Source: Deltaproteobacteria bacterium (GTDB taxonomy: Bacteria; Desulfobacterota; JAENJC01). From it: a stretch of DNA of 5,410 nt. This document shows, in pieces, positions 1-4,348 of the stretch (position 1 is the first letter of the stretch; each line of letters starts with the position of its first letter). Below the pieces are notes generated by a model. That model worked only from the letters and a program-made list of their open reading frames with translations. It was not told the origin of the DNA and did not search any database. The position numbers and the translations under genes were made by a program. Location of the stretch: contig JACQYJ010000184.1 of the NCBI GenBank assembly GCA_016208525.1, positions 1-5,410 on the forward strand. Reading direction: 5' to 3'.

Positions 1-496
1 CGATGCCGTAGAAGGCTATATGACAGAGGATGCAGAGTATCTCCTTATCATGACCAACTCCTTTTCGACCCTTGGGAAGGCCGCGGTAAAAAGGGCCAGA
101 GAGAGGGGGATAAAGGCCGGACTCCTGCGGCTCAGGCTGATAAGGCCTTTCCCTGATGATGACATAAGAAAGGCCTTGCGAGGCAGAAAAGGCGTGGCTG
201 TCATTGACCAGAATATAAGCGTAGGAAAGGGCGGGATCCTGTATTCAGAAATTGCGAGCGCTGTCTATAACTCCCCCTTTAGTAAAGGGGGGATGGGGGG
301 ATTTTCGAGGCCACTCCTTCTCTCCTTTATCGGCGGACTGGGGGGGAAGAATATATCCCCCGTAGAATTTGAGTTCATATTTGACAGCATGGAAAAAGCG
401 GTAAAGACTGGGAAAATCCCTGAAACTCATCTTCTTTACACAGAGGCGGAGATGAAAGAGATGGAGAGGCTGAAGAAGATAGCGGGGAAATGCTGA
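1..496 (+). CDS. porA: Pyruvate:ferredoxin oxidoreductase alpha subunit, C-terminal part (5' end outside window)
   Basis: This is the alpha subunit of a 2-oxoacid:ferredoxin oxidoreductase, most likely for pyruvate, which acts in the cytoplasm with PorB and other subunits to make acetyl-CoA, CO2 and reduced ferredoxin. The frame is open from base 2 (reading DAVEGYMTEDAEYLL), so the Met at 20 is internal and the true start lies upstream. Visible family features are the MTEDAEY block, a transketolase C-terminal-like fold ending in LRLIRPFP, the conserved DQNISVGKGG segment near 209-235, and FIGGLGGKNISP near 331-360. Only about 160 C-terminal residues of a roughly 390-residue protein are present. 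Between AVYN and RPLLLSF it carries about 12 extra residues (SPFSKGGMGGFS) encoded by a palindromic DNA repeat (see the repeat entry). The stop TGA is at 494-496, followed by porB. The exact substrate (pyruvate rather than another 2-oxoacid) is inferred from overall similarity. Confidence 0.88.
   Translation, partial: DAVEGYMTEDAEYLLIMTNSFSTLGKAAVKRARERGIKAGLLRLRLIRPFPDDDIRKALRGRKGVAVIDQNISVGKGGILYSEIASAVYNSPFSKGGMGGFSRPLLLSFIGGLGGKNISPVEFEFIFDSMEKAVKTGKIPETHLLYTEAEMKEMERLKKIAGKC
271..304 (+). repeat. Palindromic repeat inserted in frame within porA
   Basis: A perfect 19-bp palindrome, CCCCCTTTAGTAAAGGGGG, lies at 273-291 (9-bp arms around one G), followed by GATGGGGGGATTT. I recognise this CCCCCTTT...AAAGGGGG(G)ATGGGGGGATT pattern as a short repeat dispersed in many environmental bacterial genomes; that is from memory and was not searched. 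Here it lies inside porA and is read as SPFSKGGMGGF without breaking the frame. It falls in the segment between a conserved helix and the FIGGLGG strand, where other PorA proteins have a short variable loop. Confidence 0.75.
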
Positions 497-500
497 TTAG

Positions 501-556
501 CCTTCGACAGGCTCAGGCCGAACGTATTCCCGTTCATGCTGAGCAAAGTCGAAGCA
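501..556. repeat. Palindromic repeat element between porA and porB
   Basis: An imperfect inverted repeat: the left arm (502-524, starting CTTCGAC and ending GAACG) pairs with the right arm (531-554, starting CGTTC and ending GTCGAAG). CTTCGAC, CTCAG and GAACG are matched in both arms. The type CCTTCGACAGGCTCAGG...GTCGAAGCATGA is familiar as a dispersed repeat in many genomes (recalled, not searched). TGATTAG occurs directly on both sides (494-500 and 557-563), as expected for a 7-bp target-site duplication. In RNA it would form a long hairpin between the porA stop and the porB start. Confidence 0.75.
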
Positions 557-568
557 TGATTAGGAAAA

Positions 569-1465
569 ATGGCGATGACTGAGATTAAATCTATTAAAGA
601 GCTACCCCCGGAAGAGAATTTACTCCCCGGCACAGCAATGTGCGCAGGATGCGGAGGGCTTCTTACCCTGAGGCACTGCCTCAAGGCCCTGGGGGAAAAG
701 ACGGTCATAGTCAATGCAGCAGGCTGTTTTAGCCTTCTTTCCATTTACCCTTTTACCCCCTTCAGAAGCTCGTGGCTCTATACCTCCATGGCCAGCGCTC
801 CGGCAGGGGCCCAAGGCGTGAGGGACGCCCTTGATATCCTGATAAAAAAGAAGGGGATGAGCCCGGATGAAGACTTGAAGGTGATAGTCCTCACAGGAGA
901 CGGGTCTGCCACATCCACTTCCGGGGCCATATACAGAAACCTCGACTTCTACTATCTCTGCTATGACAACGAGGCATATGGGAATACAGGGTTCCAGTGG
1001 TCTCCCGGTTCACCCTTTGCCTCAAAGACTGCCACAACCCTCGCAGGGGCAGAGCCTTCCAAGAAGAACCTGTTCGAGATATGGAGAAGCCATAAGCCAC
1101 CCTACCTTGCTACCATCTCCCCCGCCCATCCTGTAGACCTGGCCAATAAGTTCAAAAATGCTGAGCAGTTCAAAGGCCCAAAACTATTTATTTCTCATTC
1201 TCCATGCCCTCCAGGATGGGGAACCGAGCCTTCTCATTCAGTCAGCTTTGCAAAACTTGCCGTTGAGACAGGTGTCTGGGCTCTGAAAGAGGCCATTCAT
1301 GGCGAAGTAAAACACACATTAATACCAAAAAAATTCAAACCTGTTGAGGAGTATCTCAAGGAACAGGGGCGCTTTGCCCATCTCTTTAAAGCAGTTCGGC
1401 AGGAAGAAGCGATTAAAAAGATACAGGAGGTGGTTGACGGTTATTGGAAGGAAGTGAAGGTTTAA
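569..1465 (+). CDS. porB: Pyruvate:ferredoxin oxidoreductase beta subunit (TPP and 4Fe-4S binding)
   Basis: This is the catalytic beta subunit that binds thiamine pyrophosphate (TPP) and passes electrons to an iron-sulfur cluster. At 298 residues it matches the usual family length. Cluster ligands expected for PorB are visible: C25 and C28 in MCAGC, C53 in NAAGC, and C213 in SPCPPGW. The TPP/Mg motif starts at G110-D111-G112 and continues to YDNEAYGNTG (132-141). The stretch between these two motifs seems about five residues shorter than I expect, lacking the usual D-x-x-L-E/DIG segment. The start is uncertain: AGGA at 562-565 is only 3 nt from the ATG at 569 but 9 nt from a second ATG at 575, which may be the real start. 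The gene follows porA by 72 bp, nearly all of it the palindromic element. The gamma and delta (ferredoxin-like) subunits are not in the window and are presumably upstream. Pyruvate specificity is inferred. Confidence 0.9.
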   Translation: MAMTEIKSIKELPPEENLLPGTAMCAGCGGLLTLRHCLKALGEKTVIVNAAGCFSLLSIYPFTPFRSSWLYTSMASAPAGAQGVRDALDILIKKKGMSPDEDLKVIVLTGDGSATSTSGAIYRNLDFYYLCYDNEAYGNTGFQWSPGSPFASKTATTLAGAEPSKKNLFEIWRSHKPPYLATISPAHPVDLANKFKNAEQFKGPKLFISHSPCPPGWGTEPSHSVSFAKLAVETGVWALKEAIHGEVKHTLIPKKFKPVEEYLKEQGRFAHLFKAVRQEEAIKKIQEVVDGYWKEVKV

Positions 1466-1471
1466 TGTAGG

Positions 1472-1489
1472 GGCAATTCATGAATTGCC
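1472..1489. repeat. Perfect 18-bp palindrome downstream of porB
   Basis: GGCAATTCATGAATTGCC is a perfect palindrome starting 7 bp after the porB stop and preceded by TGTAGG. It looks like one arm plus the core of the dispersed repeat GTAGGGGCAATTCATGAATTGCC(CCTAC), with the outer right arm missing (family recalled from memory). No T-tract follows, so it is not a standard intrinsic terminator, though it could protect the 3' end of the por transcript. Confidence 0.65.
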
Positions 1490-1507
1490 AATCTGGGCAA
1501 AAATGCT

Positions 1508-1535
1508 TTGACTTTATCTACAAATATTTTAAAAT
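1508..1535 (+). promoter_or_regulatory. Sigma-70-type promoter of the AbrB/PIN toxin-antitoxin operon
   Basis: TTGACT at 1508-1513 (5 of 6 matches to the -35 consensus), a 16-bp spacer and TAAAAT at 1530-1535 (5 of 6 matches to the -10). Transcription would begin near 1542, giving a short leader before the strong ribosome-binding site AGGAGG at 1555-1560, 5 nt from the ATG. Confidence 0.6.
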
Positions 1536-1537
1536 AT
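1524..1537. promoter_or_regulatory. Candidate operator palindrome over the -10 box
   Basis: ATATTTTAAAATAT is a perfect 14-bp palindrome that covers the -10 hexamer of the first TA promoter. AbrB/MazE-fold antitoxins generally repress their own promoters by binding such sites. AT-rich palindromes also arise by chance, so the case rests on position. Confidence 0.4.
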
Positions 1538-1565
1538 AAATGTTAGAAATTTAGAGGAGGTAGCG

Positions 1566-1841
1566 ATGTCGCTTGTCAAAGTAAAGAAATTTGCTCAAGT
1601 TACAATTCCGGCAAACATCCGGCAAAAGGCTCATATTGAAGAGGGCGATTATATGGATGTGAGGTATGAAGGGAACATGATCCTTCTGATACCAAAGCGT
1701 GTAACAGACAAGGCAGCCGATTGGGGGAAGCGATTTGATGATGCACTTGGGATCGTAAGCACGGCGGCTAAAAAGGCTGGAATCACAGAAGAGGATATTG
1801 AAACTGCTGTAAAGTCTGTGCGTAAACGGACCAGGCATTGA
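1566..1841 (+). CDS. AbrB/MazE-fold (SpoVT-AbrB) antitoxin
   Basis: This 91-residue protein is the likely antitoxin of a type II toxin-antitoxin pair. The N-terminal half shows the swapped-hairpin AbrB fold: VKKFAQVTIPANIRQKAHIEEGDYMDVRYEGNMILLIPK (about residues 6-44), with the signature Q-V-T-I-P-x-x-I-R and the E-E-G-D turn. This domain dimerises and binds DNA, so the protein should repress its own operon. The C-terminal half (about 50-91) is charged and probably wraps the toxin. The start is secure: AGGAGG lies 5 nt upstream. The stop TGA at 1839-1841 overlaps the start of the PIN toxin gene by 4 nt, which implies translational coupling. The family assignment is clear; the partner is inferred from overlap. 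Confidence 0.85.
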   Translation: MSLVKVKKFAQVTIPANIRQKAHIEEGDYMDVRYEGNMILLIPKRVTDKAADWGKRFDDALGIVSTAAKKAGITEEDIETAVKSVRKRTRH

Positions 1842-2239
1842 GAACGGTAATCGATACCAACATATTCCTGGCAGGCTTGCTTAATTTAGAGGGCGGCGCG
1901 GCAAAGATAATTGATTATTTTAGAAATGATGCTTTTGAACTTGTTATAACACGTGAGGTCTTTGATGAATATATTCAGGTCATACATCAGTTCGACAATG
2001 CCGTCCCTTCGGCCAAAAGCGAGGAGTTGCTTGAATTGATATTTGAAAATGCTGAAAAGGTAAAAGGCTCTGATCCGAAAGGACTTTGCAAGGACCCGGA
2101 TGACGAGAAGTTTTTGTCCGCAGCCCTTTCAGGCAAGGCCCAGTATATAGTTACAAAGAACAAAAAGCATTTCCCGCGTGAATTAAAATCACCGAAGATC
2201 GTTAATGTAAGGGAGTTTCTGAACGAGTTGGAGCGGTAA
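1838..2239 (+). CDS. PIN-domain ribonuclease toxin (COG1569-like, VapC-related)
   Basis: This 133-residue protein is a PIN-fold, metal-dependent ribonuclease, the probable toxin partner of the AbrB-type antitoxin. It opens with MRTVIDTNIFLAGLL, where D6 is the first metal ligand. E40 or E44 (ITREVFDEY) and D86/D88/D89 (CKDPDDEKFLSAAL) supply further acids. In the YIVTKNKKHF block, asparagine (N108) stands where many PIN proteins have aspartate (TGD); TxNKxHF is a variant I associate with this subfamily, so it need not mean loss of activity. The start is TTG, overlapping the antitoxin stop as TTGA; the next methionine codon in frame would remove the catalytic N terminus, so TTG is the only sensible start. 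The targets (probably tRNA or mRNA) cannot be read from the sequence. Confidence 0.85.
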   Translation: MRTVIDTNIFLAGLLNLEGGAAKIIDYFRNDAFELVITREVFDEYIQVIHQFDNAVPSAKSEELLELIFENAEKVKGSDPKGLCKDPDDEKFLSAALSGKAQYIVTKNKKHFPRELKSPKIVNVREFLNELER

Positions 2240-2315
2240 ATTAAAAACGCTTCATTTTTTGGGCTAAAAGCGGGCTTTAGATTGAGCCCACCGCACAGTA
2301 ATCGCCCATCTTCGG
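2240..2315. other. Short intergenic gap between the two TA cassettes
   Basis: No gene is visible here. A weak stem GGGCT (2261-2265) / AGCCC (2285-2289) encloses CTAAA/TTTAG. It is not followed by a T-run, so it is not a convincing terminator. TAAAAACGCTTCAT at 2242-2255 recurs exactly inside the relE gene at 2682-2695. Confidence 0.4.
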
Positions 2316-2344
2316 TTGACATTTCCGGCCTTTGAAATTAAAAT
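2316..2344 (+). promoter_or_regulatory. Sigma-70-type promoter of the Phd/RelE toxin-antitoxin operon
   Basis: A perfect -35 TTGACA at 2316-2321, an ideal 17-bp spacer and TAAAAT at 2339-2344, the same -10 hexamer as in the first TA promoter. Its position rules out a translation start at the TTG inside the -35 and supports the ATG at 2370. Confidence 0.7.
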
Positions 2345-2358
2345 GGTCATTAAAATAT
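2337..2358 (+). promoter_or_regulatory. Candidate operator: direct repeats over the -10 of the second TA promoter
   Basis: ATTAAAAT occurs twice, at 2337-2344 and 2349-2356, 12 bp apart, and the first copy covers the -10 box. The second copy extends to TTAAAATAT (2350-2358), a 9-mer also present in the first TA promoter (1529-1537). Phd/YefM antitoxins autoregulate by binding repeated sites at their promoters, so this is a plausible operator, unproven. Confidence 0.3.
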
Positions 2359-2369
2359 TGGAGGTTGAA

Positions 2370-2639
2370 ATGCGCGAGGTTCAGGAGGTAATTCCAATTA
2401 CTCAGGTAAAAAGAGATTTTCTCGATATCATGAGGAAGGTTGAAGAGTTGGATGAGACCGTTGCAATTACCAAGAAAGGTGTTCCTGTCGGTGTTCTGAT
2501 AAACATTAAAAGATACGAAGGACTTCTTGAGACAATAGATATCCTGAGCGATAAAGAGACAATGAAGGTATTGGAACGAGCAAAAAAAGAGTTTAAGGAA
2601 GGGAAGGTTTTAACTCATGCAGAGGTTTGGGGAGAATGA
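2370..2639 (+). CDS. Phd/YefM-family antitoxin
   Basis: This 89-residue protein is the antitoxin of the second TA pair. The N-terminal part (about 1-55) has the Phd/YefM DNA-binding fold: PITQVKRDFLDIMRKVEE, then the strand pair TVAITKKGVPVGVLINIKRYEGLLET, which is very typical of the family. The C-terminal part (about 56-89) is helical and highly charged (ETMKVLERAKKEFKEGK) and ends with THAEVWGE; this tail normally becomes ordered on the toxin. The ATG at 2370 has GGAGG (2360-2364) 5 nt upstream. An in-frame TTG at 2316 lies within the -35 box and is rejected. The stop TGA overlaps the toxin start as ATGA, so the two genes should be translationally coupled. It probably represses the promoter at 2316-2344. 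Confidence 0.88.
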   Translation: MREVQEVIPITQVKRDFLDIMRKVEELDETVAITKKGVPVGVLINIKRYEGLLETIDILSDKETMKVLERAKKEFKEGKVLTHAEVWGE

Positions 2640-2926
2640 GAAGGCCCCATCTTTTCTATTTTGAATCTGCCAGAGAGATTGTAAAAACGCTTCATCCTGC
2701 CATAAAATCCATCATCAAAGAAGGGGTTGAGAGCCTTCGGGATAATCCGCATGTCGGCAAAGAGCTTATTGAAGAGCTTCTTGGTTATCGTTCTCTTGCC
2801 ATTGGGAACTACAGGATTATTTACCGATTGAATAAGGAATCATCAAACATAGAAATTCATTTCATCGGTCACAGTCGAGATGTCTATATGAATTTCAGGA
2901 AGCTGCTTGAAGGAACAAAAGGGTAA
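2636..2926 (+). CDS. relE: RelE/ParE-superfamily toxin
   Basis: This 96-residue toxin pairs with the Phd/YefM-type protein; such toxins usually cleave mRNA in the ribosomal A site. The fold can be read from the helices SAREIVKTLHPAIKSIIKEGVESLRDNP (11-38) and the conserved core ELLGYRSLAIGNYRIIYRLNKESSNIEIHFIGHSRDVY (47-84). R52, R60, R64, R81 and Y84 are candidates for the basic and tyrosine active-site residues. The R-S-L-x-x-G-x-Y-R-I-I-Y-R strand is diagnostic for RelE/ParE. I chose the ATG at 2636, which overlaps the antitoxin stop by 4 nt and has GGGGAG just upstream, over a TTG at 2627. A ParE-like gyrase poison cannot be fully excluded, but the retained basic residues favour an RNase. 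Length and residues look intact, so it is probably active. Confidence 0.87.
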   Translation: MRRPHLFYFESAREIVKTLHPAIKSIIKEGVESLRDNPHVGKELIEELLGYRSLAIGNYRIIYRLNKESSNIEIHFIGHSRDVYMNFRKLLEGTKG

Positions 2927-2952
2927 CTTCAAGTCTACAGGACACTCTTTTT

Positions 2953-4317
2953 ATGCTCCATAAAAAGCAAAACATTAGCTTCTTCTTCAGCCCCAAATCT
3001 ATTGCCATTATTGGCTCTTCCCCGACAGCAGGCAAGATTTCTTACGTCATACTCAAAAGCCTCAGAAACATAGGTTTCCAGGGGGAGATCTATCCTGTAA
3101 ACCCGAAATATAAATCTATTGATGACCTTAAATGCTACAACTCCGTTTCTGAAATTGGAAAAAATATTGACCTGGCTGTGATTGCAGTCCCTGCCCCACT
3201 TGTACTTGACTCTTTAAAGGATGCGGGGAAAAAGGCAAAGGGAGCAATTATCATAAGTGCGGGGTTCGGAGAGGCAGGGAAAGAAGGAAGAAAGATGGAG
3301 GACGGGATAAAGGAGATAGCTAAAGAGACCGGAATAAGGGTCATGGGCCCGAACTGCATGGGCGTATACGATACAGTGTCTATGGTGGACACATTTTTTG
3401 TCCCTGCTGAAAGGATGGGGAGGCCGGGAAAGGGTGTGATATCTATCCTTTCTCAGAGCGGTTCTTTTGCATCACTAATAATGGATGAACTGGCGTTAGA
3501 GGGGATAGGGGTTTCAAGGGTAGTGAGTTACGGGAACAGAGTTGATGTGGGAGAATCTGACTGCCTTGAATTCCTTGCAGGAGATGACAATACAAAGGCT
3601 GTTGCCATATATATGGAATCAGTGGACGACGGAAGGAGATTTGTCGAGGCCGCTGCCCGCTGCGCAAAGAAAAAACCTGTTCTGGCAATAAAGGTCGGGA
3701 AGAGAGGGGCAGGTATATCCGCTGCGAAATCGCATACAGGAGCCATGACAGGGATGTATAAGATTTACAGAGCTGCATTCATGAAAGCCGGTATTATAGA
3801 GATAGACGGATATGAAGGCCTGAAGGACGCATGCAGAGCGTTAAATATCTTTAAGCCGGTCAAAGGGAGGAAGGTACTGATTATAACCGACGGAGGAGGG
3901 ATAGGGGTCAGGATATCAGATGCCTGCGAAGAGATGGGACTTGATGTTGCAGCGCTGCCTGAAACTCTCCAAAAACGCTTGTCTGTTAAATTCCCCGCTT
4001 ATTACGGCATAAACAACCCGATGGACCTGACGGGTAGCGTTACAAATGAGGAATATCTTACAGCAATAGCTGACGGTCTCAAGGATAATTACGATATGGC
4101 CATTGTTGCCCTTCTTTGGGGGCCGCCAAAGCTCTCCGAAGGACTGGTGGACAGATTGGCAGAAACCATTAGACGGGTTAAAAAACCGGCGCTTATCTGC
4201 AGCCCGGGTGGGACCTTCACAAAGAGGATGAACCGGGCCTTCGAGGAAAAAGGAATCCCTGTCTTCAGTTCACCGGAGAGCGCGGCAAGGGCAGCAGCGG
4301 TGCTAACTAAGGGATGA
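2953..4317 (+). CDS. acdA: ADP-forming acyl-CoA (acetyl-CoA) synthetase, alpha subunit
   Basis: With the beta subunit this enzyme converts acetyl-CoA (or another acyl-CoA) + ADP + Pi to the acid + ATP + CoA through a phosphohistidine, or runs in reverse. Its 454 residues are close to the stand-alone archaeal alpha subunits. Domains: a CoA-binding Rossmann domain (about 8-135) with IAIIGSSPTAGKISY at 17-31 and GPNCMGV at 132-138; a first flavodoxin-like ligase domain (about 160-290) with SQSGS at 167-171 and the catalytic KSHTGA, whose H261 is the likely phosphorylated histidine (His257 alpha in Pyrococcus furiosus, from memory); and a second ligase domain (about 300-454) with ITDGGGIGV and NNPMDLTG. 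The start ATG has AGGA at 2939-2942, 10 nt upstream. The gene starts 26 bp after relE with no promoter that I can see in between. Acetate as the substrate is suggested by por nearby but not proven; branched-chain or aryl acids are alternatives. Confidence 0.9.
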   Translation: MLHKKQNISFFFSPKSIAIIGSSPTAGKISYVILKSLRNIGFQGEIYPVNPKYKSIDDLKCYNSVSEIGKNIDLAVIAVPAPLVLDSLKDAGKKAKGAIIISAGFGEAGKEGRKMEDGIKEIAKETGIRVMGPNCMGVYDTVSMVDTFFVPAERMGRPGKGVISILSQSGSFASLIMDELALEGIGVSRVVSYGNRVDVGESDCLEFLAGDDNTKAVAIYMESVDDGRRFVEAAARCAKKKPVLAIKVGKRGAGISAAKSHTGAMTGMYKIYRAAFMKAGIIEIDGYEGLKDACRALNIFKPVKGRKVLIITDGGGIGVRISDACEEMGLDVAALPETLQKRLSVKFPAYYGINNPMDLTGSVTNEEYLTAIADGLKDNYDMAIVALLWGPPKLSEGLVDRLAETIRRVKKPALICSPGGTFTKRMNRAFEEKGIPVFSSPESAARAAAVLTKG

Positions 4318-4345
4318 AGGATGAAGGATAAGGGATGAATTGAGG
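4310..4345 (+). repeat. Short tandem repeat (GGATGAA type) at the acdA/acdB junction
   Basis: The junction is built from near-copies of a 7-8 bp unit: GGGATGAA, GGATGAA, GGATAA, GGGATGAA, then TTGAGG. The acdA stop TGA (4315-4317) lies inside the first unit, and the repeats supply several purine-rich, Shine-Dalgarno-like sequences ahead of acdB. It looks like replication slippage or a dispersed micro-repeat. Confidence 0.6.
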
Positions 4346-4348
4346 ATT

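Noticed and set aside
271..304. CRISPR repeat or rho-independent terminator
   Set aside because: Only a single copy lies in the window, within an open reading frame. A palindrome followed by G-rich sequence does not act as a terminator on this strand.
2261..2289. GGGCT/AGCCC stem as a terminator of the PIN toxin operon
   Set aside because: The stem is short and interrupted, and no T-tract follows on either strand in the right position.
2316..2369. N-terminal extension of the Phd antitoxin from a TTG at 2316
   Set aside because: The TTG is part of a perfect -35 box, and the ATG at 2370 has a well-placed GGAGG and gives the usual family length.
2627..2635. TTG start at 2627 for relE
   Set aside because: The ATG at 2636 gives the common 4-nt ATGA overlap and a normal RelE N terminus; the extension adds only MGR.
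3443..3778. Minus-strand open frame inside acdA
   Set aside because: It is a shadow of acdA, with no domain, start signal or codon pattern of its own.
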